From Nannocystis pusilla (lineage in GTDB: Bacteria > Myxococcota_A > Polyangia > Nannocystales > Nannocystaceae), in assembly GCF_020073745.1 (NCBI RefSeq), contig NZ_JAIRAU010000028.1, positions 124,001 to 188,000 of the forward strand: a stretch of 64,000 nt of DNA. The letters run 5' to 3'. Position numbers and translations under genes: made by a program. Within the stretch, counting starts at the first letter, position 1. The number at the start of each line of letters is the position of its first letter. Under the pieces are notes generated by a model. It did not search any database, was not told where the DNA came from, and saw only the letters and a list, made by a program, of their open reading frames with translations. Positions 17,307 through 25,667 of this stretch are shown here, piece after piece.

Positions 17307-18017
17307 ATGCGCCTGGACTCCCCGCTTACCCTGCCCCCGACGATCCTCGCGTGCGCGCTCGCGTGCGCGCCCGAGGCCGCGACGACCACCGACCAGCCGA
17401 CCGGCTCGACCACCGACGATACCACCACGAGCGCGCCCGCGACCACCGACGACAGCACCACCGACGCGCCGACCACCGGCGCGCCGACCACCACCGACGC
17501 GACGACCACCACCGGCGACACCACGAGCGAGACCACCGGTTCGCCGGCCGGCTACTGCTGGGGCCTCGACGACGACGCGCCCGAGCCGTTCCTCGAGCTG
17601 TACGACCATCAAGGCAACCCGCTCGCCGACGGCGTGACCCTGCCGCTCGAGTGCGGCGTCCAGGGCCTGTGGATGTTCGGCCTCTACCCGAAATTCGGCG
17701 GCTGGGACCCGATGGACGACTCGGTCACCTTCACGCTCACCGTCGACGTCGAGGGCTTCAACATCAACCCGGCCGGGCACTTCTTCAGCGGCGACGTCAG
17801 CTACTACGTCGGCTGCGACGACCTCATCGGCGGCGTGTTCGGCGTCGTCCCGGTCCTCCCGCCCGACGAGCTGGCCGACCTCTCCATGGTCGACGGCCTC
17901 ACCGCGAACATGCACGTCGAGCTGCACGCCAGCGGCCAGACCCTGACGTTCGACGCGATGATGCCGCTGTCCGCCCCGACCGAGCTCACGCAGGAGGGCT
18001 GCACGTTCGGCGGGTGA
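17307..18017 (+). CDS. Thr-rich lipoprotein, second copy of a tandem duplication
   Basis: A protein of 236 residues, near-identical in layout to the preceding gene: signal peptide, longer Thr/Ala/Asp linker, then the same C-terminal domain starting YCWGLDDDAPEPF. The linker is seven residues longer, made of extra TTDAPTTGAP-like units, so low-complexity slippage has continued after duplication. No known function; the two copies probably display related surface domains. Confidence 0.85.
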   Translation: MRLDSPLTLPPTILACALACAPEAATTTDQPTGSTTDDTTTSAPATTDDSTTDAPTTGAPTTTDATTTTGDTTSETTGSPAGYCWGLDDDAPEPFLELYDHQGNPLADGVTLPLECGVQGLWMFGLYPKFGGWDPMDDSVTFTLTVDVEGFNINPAGHFFSGDVSYYVGCDDLIGGVFGVVPVLPPDELADLSMVDGLTANMHVELHASGQTLTFDAMMPLSAPTELTQEGCTFGG

Positions 18018-18030
18018 CGCAGCAGCGCTA

Positions 18031-18058
18031 CCTGTCCCTCCGGACATACCGCCCCGGT
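18031..18058. repeat. CATG array 6, two degenerate units
   Basis: Units start at 18031 (CCTGTCCCTCCGGA) and 18045 (CATA), 14 bp apart, 13 nt after the second lipoprotein copy. Confidence 0.45.
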
Positions 18059-18094
18059 GGACGCGCGGCGCGATCCGTGCCAACGATCGCGCCC

Positions 18095-18400
18095 GTGAAG
18101 ATGTACATCCTGATCCGCGCCGGCGTGCCGCTCGGCTTCGCCATGGTCGCGTGCGCGCACGCGTCGCTGGCCGCGTACCTGCAGTTCCGCGACGCGCCCG
18201 AGGTCGCGCAGTGGCTCGCCGGCCCGTTCCGCAAGGTCGTCTGCAAGGTCGGCGACGCCGAGTTCGCCGCCGCGCGGGCCGCCGGTGAATTCGTCGTGAT
18301 CACCGAGTCCGCGCTCGACGGGGCCGAGGTCGCGCTCGCGTTCAAGCCGCGCGCCGAGTGGCCGCGGGCGTTCCAGTTCTTCCCACTGTACCGCGCGTGA
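18095..18400 (+). CDS. PTH2-like small protein (peptidyl-tRNA hydrolase II fold)
   Basis: A protein of 101 residues beginning V/M-K-MYILIRAGVPLGFAM. It matches the opening of the PTH2 fold: a first strand, then a helix with ACAHASLAAYL, comparable to the AAQCAHA stretch of peptidyl-tRNA hydrolase II. The end EVALAFKPRAEWPRAF is not the usual catalytic part of Pth2, so this is probably a divergent member whose activity is unknown. GTG 18095 gives the M-K-M start; ATG 18101 is the alternative. It stands between the duplicated lipoprotein and a hairpin element. Confidence 0.65.
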   Translation: MKMYILIRAGVPLGFAMVACAHASLAAYLQFRDAPEVAQWLAGPFRKVVCKVGDAEFAAARAAGEFVVITESALDGAEVALAFKPRAEWPRAFQFFPLYRA

Positions 18401-18404
18401 GCCC

Positions 18405-18485
18405 GTGCGCCGGGCCTGCTGCCCCGGCGCACCGACTGCCATGAATCGCCCCTGGCATGAATCGGCGAGCGACCCGCGATACGCC
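18405..18485 (+). repeat. hairpin plus direct-repeat element, copy 2
   Basis: GTGCGCCGGG (18405-18414), an 8-nt loop and CCCGGCGCAC (18423-18432) form a perfect 10-bp stem 5 nt after a stop codon, followed by two CATGAATCG stretches. It parallels the element at 17158. Confidence 0.65.
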
Positions 18486-18556
18486 GGCCACCGCGCGAAC
18501 GACTCACACCAGGGCGGTCGCCGGCCGGCCCGCGCCGACCGGCGGCGGCGAGCGGC

Positions 18557-19546
18557 TCAGAAGCCCTCGCAGGCCTTCATCGTGCCGTCGAACACGTTGG
18601 GGTTCATGCACACGTCGACGGTCGAGCAGCCGCAGGTGCCCTCGAAGCACTTGTCGGAGTACATCGTGCCGGCGCAGTCGCTGTCCTGACCGCAGCCGCA
18701 CACGCCGTTGTTGCAGACGGCGAGCTGCGGCAGGCCGGTGGCCGCGCAGTCCGCGTCGGAGCCGCACTCGCAGCGGCCGGTGTCGACGTTGCACATCGGG
18801 TGGCCGCCCTGCGCCGGGCAATCGGTGTTGGCCTCGCACGGATCGACGCAGACCTCGTTGTCGCACTTGGCCCCGGTCTTGCCGCAGACCGTGATCTGCA
18901 TGCCGCCCTCGATGGCGTCGATCATCATCTCTTCCATCGTCAGCGTCTCGCACATGATGATGTCGCTCGGCGTGATGGCGCACTTGCCGACGCCGTCGCC
19001 GATGTCGACGCAGGCGTAGCCCATCATGCAGTCGGCCTGGGCCGCGCAGTCCATCACCCAGCCGCTGAACAGCGCGTTGCACTGCGTGTCGACCGAGCAC
19101 TTCGACGCCGCGTTCTGGCAGCGATTGTCCTGGCAGGTGTAGCCCATGTCGACGCCGCCGATCAGGCAGTCGGCATCGCCGGCGCAGGCCTCCTGGCAGA
19201 ACTGACCCGAGCCGGCCCCGGTCGGATCCTCCGTCGTCGTCGGCGGGGGCATGGTCGTCGTCGACGTCGGTGCCACCGTCGTCTCGGTCGCCGCGGTGTC
19301 GGTCGCCGCCGTGTCCGTGGCCGCCGTGTCCGTGCCGGCCTCGGTGGCGGTGCCGGCGTCAGTGTCGTCCGTCGTCGCGCCCATCGTCTGGCTCGCCATC
19401 GTCGCCTGCGTCGCCTGCGTCGCCTGCGTCGCCGAGCCCGAGGTCTCCGTGTCCCCGCCCTTGTCGTCACCGCAGGCCAGCGGCGCGGCGCACAGGGCCA
19501 CGAACAGGGGGAGCACGGGCGTCTTTACAAGAAATGAGAGTTGCAT
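18557..19546 (-). CDS. Cys-rich surface lipoprotein
   Basis: A protein of 329 residues: signal peptide with lipobox APLAC, a linker containing ATQATQATQAT and repeated DTAATDTAAT units (about 26-105), then a Cys-rich domain with about thirty Cys. Disulfide-like modules recur: CQEACAGDADC, CSVDTQC, CEANTDC, CGSDADC, CGQDSDC. This pattern is common in myxobacterial surface proteins of unknown role. A TACCCT box lies 7 nt before the ATG. The protein is likely exported and disulfide-bonded. Confidence 0.85.
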   Translation of the reverse strand: MQLSFLVKTPVLPLFVALCAAPLACGDDKGGDTETSGSATQATQATQATMASQTMGATTDDTDAGTATEAGTDTAATDTAATDTAATETTVAPTSTTTMPPPTTTEDPTGAGSGQFCQEACAGDADCLIGGVDMGYTCQDNRCQNAASKCSVDTQCNALFSGWVMDCAAQADCMMGYACVDIGDGVGKCAITPSDIIMCETLTMEEMMIDAIEGGMQITVCGKTGAKCDNEVCVDPCEANTDCPAQGGHPMCNVDTGRCECGSDADCAATGLPQLAVCNNGVCGCGQDSDCAGTMYSDKCFEGTCGCSTVDVCMNPNVFDGTMKACEGF

Positions 19547-19897
19547 GGCCGCGAGGGTACATCACACGCCAGCCGCCGGCCACGCTCGGGATCGCCGATC
19601 AACGGCCTGGTCTTTGAGACATGGTAGAACGAGTTTCTCCGTGAATCATCAACGAGGCCACAATCGCAGCACAACGCGCCCGTCGATCGCGCAGCGGGCT
19701 CGGCCGTGACGAATCCGGCAATCACAATACATTCCGCGGTACGCCGGCAATGCCAGCGATTCAGCGTATCCGCGGAGCTCGCAGGGACGGGCCTCGCGGA
19801 CGTTTCGGGCCCAATCTTCGGTTTGCCGGCTGCGCGATTCACCGCGGCGAGCCCAGGCGCGCGAGCGAACGCTTCGGGTCGACCCCGCGGCCGCTCG
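19547..19897. other. intergenic region without gene
   Basis: Apart from TACCCT (19559-19554, minus) serving the gene that starts at 19546, nothing was recognised in these 351 bp. Confidence 0.4.
19554..19559 (-). promoter_or_regulatory. TACCCT -10-like box
   Basis: TACCCT lies 7 nt before the ATG at 19546 on the minus strand. Confidence 0.4.
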
Positions 19898-20347
19898 TCA
19901 CATCGCCGCGACCGCGTCGTGGACCCGCTCGAGCACCAGCCCGAACACGAACCACAGCGGCGCGTAGTCGAAGCGGATCAGCCCGTGCAGGTGATAGCGC
20001 GAGTAGCTGTAGTCCCACGGGCAGCGACCGGTCAGCCGGCACAGCAGCGCGCCGGCGACGTACTCCACGGCGAAGATCAGCACCGTCCACAGCGCCCCGC
20101 GACCGAGCCACGGCCAGCTGCGGATCGCGTCGTGAAGCCGCTCGAACAGCAGCCCGCCGAGCCCGTACACCGGGAACATCCAGAGATACGTGTGACCGAG
20201 CAGCCTCAGGCGCTGCTCGCGGCTCAGCCTGGTGGGTCCCTTGTCGTCGCCCAGATCGCCGCGCACGCCGGTGAACAGCGAGCAGATCGCCGTCCACAGA
20301 ATTTCGGCGCACCAGCCGACCGCTCCGTATACGAGAACATGGGTCAT
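19898..20347 (-). CDS. putative ABC-transporter type IV (CmpB-like) membrane protein
   Basis: A protein of 149 residues with about four membrane helices. The order YGAVGWCAEILWTAI, MFPVYGLGGLLFERL, FAVEYVAGALLC and CPWDYSYSRYHLHGLIRFDYA matches the PF06541 family (ABC_trans_CmpB), whose hallmarks are GW..E, PIYG.G, EY..G and WDYS...N..G. Function of that family is poorly known. ATG 20347 was taken because upstream sequence lacks the hydrophobic pattern. It is followed by no obvious operon partner. Confidence 0.75.
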   Translation of the reverse strand: MTHVLVYGAVGWCAEILWTAICSLFTGVRGDLGDDKGPTRLSREQRLRLLGHTYLWMFPVYGLGGLLFERLHDAIRSWPWLGRGALWTVLIFAVEYVAGALLCRLTGRCPWDYSYSRYHLHGLIRFDYAPLWFVFGLVLERVHDAVAAM

Positions 20348-20602
20348 GGCGACCTCGGTCGACGTCGTGCCGGAGATGACTCCGTCCTCCGCGCTCGCAA
20401 GCGACCAGGGCCACGTTCCCGTCCGCGACACGTCCGCGGCCCGATCGAGCGCCGCTCGGGCGGACCCCGCGGACGCCCGCGAGATCGCCGCGGCCGCGAT
20501 TCACCACAGTCGGCCGCTCGCCCGCGGTCGTTCGTCCGGCCGCGCCGAACCGGCGAGGTCCCAGCCTCATCACCAGGAGCTCACAAACTCATCGGAAGAC
20601 GT

Positions 20603-20644
20603 CCCGGATACCCGGGCATGACCTTCAGGACATGTCTTTCGCGC
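20603..20644. repeat. CATG array 7, two to three units overlapping a stop codon
   Basis: Units start at 20617 and 20631, with a degenerate one at 20603. On the minus strand the TGA of the AraC gene (20627-20625) lies in the loop of the unit at 20617. Confidence 0.65.
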
Positions 20645-21566
20645 CATCGGCCCGCGCCGCGTCCGGCTGCCGCAGCGCCCGGCGGTAGGCGACGGGCGCG
20701 GTGCCGCGGGCGCGCACGAAGGCGCGGGTGAACGCGGGCTCGCTGGCGTAGCCGACGCGGGCGGCGATCACCTTGATCGGCGCGTCCGTGGTGGCGAGCA
20801 GGCTGGCGGCGCGATCGAGGCGCAGGCGGCGGAGGTAGCTGCCGACCGGCTCGCCGAGCAGCGCGGTGGTGCGGGCCGCCAGGGCCGAGCGCGACATGCC
20901 GACCTGCGCCGCCAGCTCGCCGAGCTCCCACGGCCTCTCCGGCTCGGCGCGCAGGCGCAGCAGCGCGGCGACGACCCGGTCGTCGCGCAGGGCCTCGGCG
21001 CCGGGCAGGGTCCCGGCGCCGGCGCGCAGGGCCTCGGCGAACAGCGCCTGGGCCCACGAGGCGGTGATCGTCTCGCGCAGCGACGGCGACAGCGCGCGGG
21101 CCCGGCCGAGCAGCGCGAGCGTGTCGGCCAGCCAGCGGCCGAGCTCGGGCTGCTCGCCGGTGATGTGCACGACCGCGGGCAGCAGCGCGAGCCACGGGGC
21201 GTCGGCGTGGTCGACCTGCAGATCGACGACGACGAGGCGGGTCGTCGGGGTCCCGGCGCTGACCCACACGTCGGCGGCGGTCTGCTGCATGCCGACGCAG
21301 GCGCTGCCGTCGCGCGGGATCGGGGTCGCGGCGCTGTCGCGGATGACGTGCTCGTCGGCCCGCGGCAGGAACGCGAGCTCACCTGCTCGAAGAGACAGCC
21401 GGCGATCGGCGACCACGAGCTCGCCGCCGCCGTGCAAGGCGGCGTACAGCTTGGCGCTGGCGCGGGCGGCCCGGCGGTGCTTGCCCCAGCGCCCGCCGAG
21501 CTCGAGGCTGGTGACCTCGCTGCCGAGGACGACGAGGGAGCGCGCGAGGGCGTCGAGCTCGGTCAT
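20625..21566 (-). CDS. AraC-family transcriptional regulator
   Basis: A protein of 313 residues. The N-terminal part (about 10-190) fits the cupin-type AraC_binding_2/Cupin_6 sensor domain (GGGELVVADRRLSLRAGELAFLPR). The C-terminal double helix-turn-helix (about 205-300) has WELGELAAQVGMSRSALAARTTALLG and IKVIAARVGYASEPAFTRAF. It lies divergent from the SnoaL/NmrA pair and probably controls it, as in many RCS-type cupin AraC loci. TATGCT lies 8 nt before the ATG. The final codons (K-D-M-S-stop) are made from a CATG repeat unit. Confidence 0.9.
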   Translation of the reverse strand: MTELDALARSLVVLGSEVTSLELGGRWGKHRRAARASAKLYAALHGGGELVVADRRLSLRAGELAFLPRADEHVIRDSAATPIPRDGSACVGMQQTAADVWVSAGTPTTRLVVVDLQVDHADAPWLALLPAVVHITGEQPELGRWLADTLALLGRARALSPSLRETITASWAQALFAEALRAGAGTLPGAEALRDDRVVAALLRLRAEPERPWELGELAAQVGMSRSALAARTTALLGEPVGSYLRRLRLDRAASLLATTDAPIKVIAARVGYASEPAFTRAFVRARGTAPVAYRRALRQPDAARADGAKDMS

Positions 21567-21574
21567 CGGCCCGC

Positions 21575-21580
21575 AGCATA
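21575..21580 (-). promoter_or_regulatory. TATGCT -10-like box of the AraC gene
   Basis: TATGCT lies 8 nt before the ATG at 21566, in the 100-bp divergent gap shared with the SnoaL/NmrA operon. Confidence 0.45.
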
Positions 21581-21666
21581 ACCCGGGCCGGCGCAGGACG
21601 GACGGATCGGCGAACCGGACGCGCGGTGCGGCCGGGGCGACTAGCTTCGCAGGCACAGGAGACGCC

Positions 21667-22116
21667 ATGCACGACCCCGAACGACCCATGCGCGCGGCCG
21701 CAGCGCTCGCGGCGCACCTCGATCTCATCGCCGGCGACATCGAGCGCTGGCTCGCGCTGTTCGCCGACGACGCGATCGTCGAGTTCCCCTACGCCGCGAG
21801 CGTCGGCTCTCCGCCGCGCCTGGTCGGCAAGCCGGCGATCGCCGACTACTTCCGCCGCACGCCCGCGGTGTTCCGCGGGCTGAGGTTCCGCGACCTGCGG
21901 GTCCACGCCACCGTCGACCCCGACGTCGTCGTCGCCGAGGTCCACGGCTCGGCCACGCTGGCCCCCGGCGACGTCGCCTACGAGCAGGATTACGTGATGG
22001 TGCTCGAGTGCAAGGACGGCCTGGTCGTCCGCTACCGCGAGTACTGGGACCCCGCGGCGGCGATGGCCGCATTCGCCAAGCACGGCGGCATCCTCGCCGC
22101 GCTGGGAGGTGTGTGA
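21667..22116 (+). CDS. SnoaL-like / NTF2-fold protein
   Basis: A protein of 149 residues with the nuclear-transport-factor-2 layout: an N-terminal helix, WLALFADDAIVEFPYA, LVGKPAIADYFRRTPAVF, and strands ending VRYREYWDPAAAMAAF. Such proteins act as small-molecule isomerases, hydrolases or binding proteins; the substrate here is unknown. It has CAGGAG before the ATG. Its TGA overlaps the next ATG (TGATG), so it is translationally coupled to the NmrA-like reductase. Confidence 0.85.
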   Translation: MHDPERPMRAAAALAAHLDLIAGDIERWLALFADDAIVEFPYAASVGSPPRLVGKPAIADYFRRTPAVFRGLRFRDLRVHATVDPDVVVAEVHGSATLAPGDVAYEQDYVMVLECKDGLVVRYREYWDPAAAMAAFAKHGGILAALGGV

Positions 22117-22943
22117 TGCGCGTGCTCGTCATCGGAGGCACCGGCAAGACCGGCAGCGCGGTGGCCCGCGGCCTGCGGGCGCACGGGGAGACGCCCGTGA
22201 TCGCCAGCCGCAGGCCGAGCGGCCCCGACCAGGTCCATTTCGACTGGGCCGACCCGGGCACGCACGACGCGGCGCTGCGGGGCATCGACGCGGCGTACCT
22301 GGTCGCGCCGGCGCTGGTCCGCGATCCGGCGCCGCGGATGGTGCCGTTCATCGACCGCGCGCTCGCCCGCGGGGCGCGGCGCTTCGCGCTGCTCAGCTCG
22401 TCGGCGATCGACGCGAGCATGCCGGGCGTCGGCGCCGTCCATGCCGCCCTGGCCGCGCGCGCGCCGGAGTGGACCGTGCTGCGGCCGTCGTGGTTCATGC
22501 AGAACTTCTCCGACCCGCAGCACGCGCTCGGCCGCGAGCTCCGCGACGAGCGCACGATCGCCAGCTCCACCGGCGACGGCCGGATCGGCTTCATCGACGC
22601 CGAAGACATCGCCGCGGTCGCGGTGGCCACGCTGCTCGCGCCGGCGAACGCGGCGCTGGTGCTCACCGGGCCCGAGGCGCTGTCGTACGCCGACGCGGCC
22701 GCGATCCTGTCGCGGGTGCTCGGCGAGGCGGTCGTCCACCGGGCGCTGACCCGCGCGGCCTGGGAGGCCCACGTGATCGCCTCCGGGATGCCCGCCGACT
22801 ACGCGGCGCTGCTCGGCGCGCTCGAGCAGGCGATCGCCGGCGGGGCCGAGGACCGCGTCACCGACGAGGTCCTGCGCCGCACCGGGCGAGCGCCGCGCTC
22901 GTTCGAGGCCTTCGCGCGGGCGGCGTTCGCCGCGGCGCCGTGA
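22116..22943 (+). CDS. NmrA-like NAD(P)-binding protein
   Basis: A protein of 275 residues of the atypical short-chain dehydrogenase (NmrA/SDR_a5) type. The N-terminal MRVLVIGGTGKTGSAVARGL carries the GxxGxxG dinucleotide loop. The region ARRFALLSSSAIDAS and the later EWTVLRPSWFMQNF and GRIGFIDAEDIAAVAV are typical of NAD(P)H-binding quinone-reductase-like members. It is the second gene of the AraC-linked pair; together with a SnoaL-like protein it suggests modification of a small carbonyl or quinone compound. Confidence 0.88.
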   Translation: MRVLVIGGTGKTGSAVARGLRAHGETPVIASRRPSGPDQVHFDWADPGTHDAALRGIDAAYLVAPALVRDPAPRMVPFIDRALARGARRFALLSSSAIDASMPGVGAVHAALAARAPEWTVLRPSWFMQNFSDPQHALGRELRDERTIASSTGDGRIGFIDAEDIAAVAVATLLAPANAALVLTGPEALSYADAAAILSRVLGEAVVHRALTRAAWEAHVIASGMPADYAALLGALEQAIAGGAEDRVTDEVLRRTGRAPRSFEAFARAAFAAAP

Positions 22944-23256
22944 ACATATGCCCGAAGAGACATGTGCAATGATATGTCCCTCGGCGCAGGTGACATGTCG
23001 CTTCGAGCAGATAAAGATCGCGGGCCGGTCGCAAGGTGGGGCGAGCTGATGAAGGGCATCGCCATAAGAGATAGTAAGCACACCTCGCGGCCGGCCCGCG
23101 AGCCGCGCCGGCGCCGCCGCGGCGGCGATCACCGGGCGCGAGCAAATTCGGGCGAATCGTGGCACATGGCCGCGCGCGGGCGTACGGCGGCCGATACGTG
23201 CATGATTCGCCTTTCGCTGTTCACTCCGCACAATAGGACATCGAAGAGACCGCGCC
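22944..23256. other. convergent intergenic region NmrA-like / VWA gene
   Basis: It holds CATG array 8 at the left end. Nothing else was recognised in the remaining ~250 bp. Confidence 0.4.
22947..23007. repeat. CATG array 8, about four units with a phase slip
   Basis: TATG at 22947 and CATG at 22961 are 14 bp apart; TATG at 22973 and CATG at 22994 are out of phase. It starts 4 nt after the NmrA-like stop in a convergent gap. Confidence 0.55.
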
Positions 23257-24771
23257 TCACAGCCGCTCGAGGATGCCGCGGATCTCGGCGAGGTCGGGGT
23301 CGCCGGGCAGGACCGCCTCGGCGCGCGCCAGGGCGGCGAACGCCGGGGCGAGCGGGTCGCTCGCGCCGCGGCTCAGCGCCTTGAGGCTCTCGGCGTAGGC
23401 GTACACGGCGGCGCCCTTCTTGAGCATCGCCGACTCGGCGGCCAGCACCTCGCCGAGCTGCAGCGAGACCGAGGTCTCGCGCTCGGCGAAGGTCACGCCG
23501 TCCTTCCACTTCACGGCGACGGTGAACTCGGCGTTCGGGTCGACGCTCGCGGGGGCGCACGACTCGATCGTCTGGTGGAACACCATCGCGTCGTTCGGCG
23601 CCAGGTGCTGCGGCTCGATCTCCGCCGCGTCCTCGGAGTACTCCTCGCCGCTGAAGGCGACGATCGAGAAGCCCGGCGGCATGTCGAGGCGCACCCGCAC
23701 GTCGCGCGCGGCCACGCCCATGGTCTGCACGAAGCGCTCGGAGAACATCTTGCGCGCCTCCTCGGCCGAGGGGATGAACAGCGAGGCGCCGCGGCCGACG
23801 TCGGTGACGGCGTCCATCAGCGCGTCGTGGTACTGCTCGGGGTAGCCGACCCCGACACCGACGAGGTAGATGCCGTCCTGGTCCTGGTCGCCGGCGCCGT
23901 CGGCGATGATGCCGATGTCGGTGATCCCCGCGTTGGCGCCGCCGTCGCTGACGAGGACGACGCGGTTGACCCGCTCGCCGTCGAAGTGCTGGTGCGCGAG
24001 CTCGTAGCCGGCCCGCAGACCGCCGTTGAGGTCGGTGCCGCCGCCGGCCTCGAGGTCGTCGCACGCGGCGACCACCGCGGGGTCGTCGGGCCCGACGGCG
24101 ACGTGGCCGGCCAGCTTGACCGCGTTCTCGGTGTCCCAGCCGACCAGCGAGACGACGTCGCCGGCGCGCAGGCTGCCGGCGATCCGGCGGCACACCTCGC
24201 GCTCCATCTCGATCGCCAGACCCGACATCGAGCCCGACTCGTCGAGCACGAGGGTGATGTTCATGAGCCGGCGATCGGCGTCGGGGATCGACTCGCCGGC
24301 GACGCCGATCTGCATGACGTACTGCCCCTCGGGCATGCCGTCGACGCGCGTCAGCTCCGGCGTGACGGTGACCTGGCCGGGCTGCGCGGCCGGGTACTTG
24401 AACGAGTAGTAGTTGAGGAACTCCCACGTCCGCAGCGGCACGCCCGCGAGGTCGCCGCGGCTGAGGATCGCCTCGCGCGCCTGCACCGGCGAGGACGTCG
24501 AGTTCGAGTCGTCGGGCGAGAGGTAGAGCGTCACCGGCGTCTCCTCGTCGCACGCCGGCGCCTCGCCGGCCTGGGCGTCGTCGGGCTGGACCGGCTCGTT
24601 CGGCGACTCCTCCGGCGCGCCCTCGCCGTGGCTGTCCTGGTAGTACCCGCCGGCGCTGCCGTCGTCGCCGCACGCGCCGGTCAGCGCGGCCAGCAGCGGC
24701 GCAATCGTCAGCCCGAGCCCCCGGCGCGAGCCGGCGCGCGAAAGTCCACAGTTTTTAAGATTCGTAAGCAT
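23257..24771 (-). CDS. von Willebrand factor A lipoprotein (YfbK-like)
   Basis: A protein of 504 residues with a signal peptide and an ALTGAC lipobox. A region with TWEFLNYYSFKYP matches the N-terminal extension of YfbK-type VWA proteins. The VWA domain (about 170-350) has an intact MIDAS start DESGS (about residue 175) and a TDLNGGL stretch carrying the MIDAS Thr. A C-terminal beta and helical part follows. Such proteins bind ligands through a metal ion at the surface. GAGGAC precedes the ATG. It is divergent from the ECF sigma gene. Confidence 0.88.
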   Translation of the reverse strand: MLTNLKNCGLSRAGSRRGLGLTIAPLLAALTGACGDDGSAGGYYQDSHGEGAPEESPNEPVQPDDAQAGEAPACDEETPVTLYLSPDDSNSTSSPVQAREAILSRGDLAGVPLRTWEFLNYYSFKYPAAQPGQVTVTPELTRVDGMPEGQYVMQIGVAGESIPDADRRLMNITLVLDESGSMSGLAIEMEREVCRRIAGSLRAGDVVSLVGWDTENAVKLAGHVAVGPDDPAVVAACDDLEAGGGTDLNGGLRAGYELAHQHFDGERVNRVVLVSDGGANAGITDIGIIADGAGDQDQDGIYLVGVGVGYPEQYHDALMDAVTDVGRGASLFIPSAEEARKMFSERFVQTMGVAARDVRVRLDMPPGFSIVAFSGEEYSEDAAEIEPQHLAPNDAMVFHQTIESCAPASVDPNAEFTVAVKWKDGVTFAERETSVSLQLGEVLAAESAMLKKGAAVYAYAESLKALSRGASDPLAPAFAALARAEAVLPGDPDLAEIRGILERL

Positions 24772-25011
24772 GGTGTCCTCGTCGCTCCCCTGCGGAGTAA
24801 CCGCGGCGAGCGTTCGAATTGCGAGCAGCGACGATTTTTTGCCCGGCGCCCGCGGAAGAGCCCGCCGAGAGACACGGGTCCGCGCCGCGGACAGCCGGGC
24901 TGTCGAGCGCCGCGCGCCCATGGGCCCGCGGGGCGCCGCGATCCGGAGCCCACCGGTCCGGCGGCTCGCCGCGCGCACGCGGTCGCGCGCGCGACGCTCC
25001 CGGACGGCGCC

Positions 25012-25041
25012 TTGCCGGCGGGCGCGCGGGTCTGTTACGGT
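25012..25041 (+). promoter_or_regulatory. promoter of the ECF sigma-kinase operon
   Basis: TTGCCG at 25012-25017, an 18-bp spacer and TACGGT at 25036-25041, 8 nt before the GTG start. The transcript would start at or near the first codon. Confidence 0.5.
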
Positions 25042-25049
25042 GCCTGCCC

Positions 25050-25661
25050 GTGGCGGACGCCAGCGATTCGCAGCTGCTCACGGCCTGGCGCGCGGGCGAT
25101 CAGGCGGCCGGCGAGGCGCTGTTCGCCCGGCACTTCGCGTCGATCGCCCGCTTCTTCCGCAACAAGGTCCAGGGCGACATCGAGGAGCTGATCCAGCGGA
25201 CCTTCCTCGGCTGTCTCGAGGGACAGCAGCGCTTCAGCGGCGAGGGCAGCTTCCGCGGCTTCCTGTTCGGGATCGCCCGCAACGTGCTCTACAACCAGCT
25301 GCGCAGCAACCACCGCCACGGCCAGCCGCTCGACCTCGACGAGGTGTCGCTGTGCGAGCTGGGCCCGACGGCCAGCGCGGTGATGGCCAAGCAGCAGGAG
25401 GAGCAGCTCCTGCTCGACGCGCTGGTCCGGCTGCCGCTGGCGCACCAGCTGGTGATCGAGCTGTTCTACTGGGAGGAGCTCAGCGTCGCCGACATCGCCG
25501 CGGCGCTGGAGGTGCCGGTCGGCACGGCGGCGACCCGGCTGCGGCGCGCGCGGCAGCTGCTCGAGGAGCAGATGGCGATGCTGACCAGCTCGCAGGCGGT
25601 GCGCGAGGCGATCCCGCTCGGCTTCGAGACCTGGGCCCGCAACCTGCGGGCGCAGCAGTAG
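25050..25661 (+). CDS. ECF-type RNA polymerase sigma factor
   Basis: A protein of 203 residues with sigma region 2 (about 10-85; IEELIQRTFLGCLEG, FRGFLFGIARNVLYNQLR) and region 4 (about 125-180; LPLAHQLVIELFYWEELSVADIAAAL plus VGTAATRLRRARQLL). It lacks an anti-sigma partner; instead a Ser/Thr kinase starts 6 nt after it. Sigma-kinase pairs of this kind are known from the ECF43/EcfP-PknT type, where phosphorylation of region 2 activates the sigma. That this applies here is inference; region 2.2 lacks the usual DAED acidic run. The GTG start follows TACGGT. Confidence 0.9.
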   Translation: MADASDSQLLTAWRAGDQAAGEALFARHFASIARFFRNKVQGDIEELIQRTFLGCLEGQQRFSGEGSFRGFLFGIARNVLYNQLRSNHRHGQPLDLDEVSLCELGPTASAVMAKQQEEQLLLDALVRLPLAHQLVIELFYWEELSVADIAAALEVPVGTAATRLRRARQLLEEQMAMLTSSQAVREAIPLGFETWARNLRAQQ

Positions 25662-25667
25662 AGCGCC

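Noticed and set aside
25213..25240. CTGTCTCGAGGGACAG palindrome inside the ECF sigma gene
   Set aside because: It encodes the conserved region 2 segment GCLEGQQRF and has no neighbours in phase.
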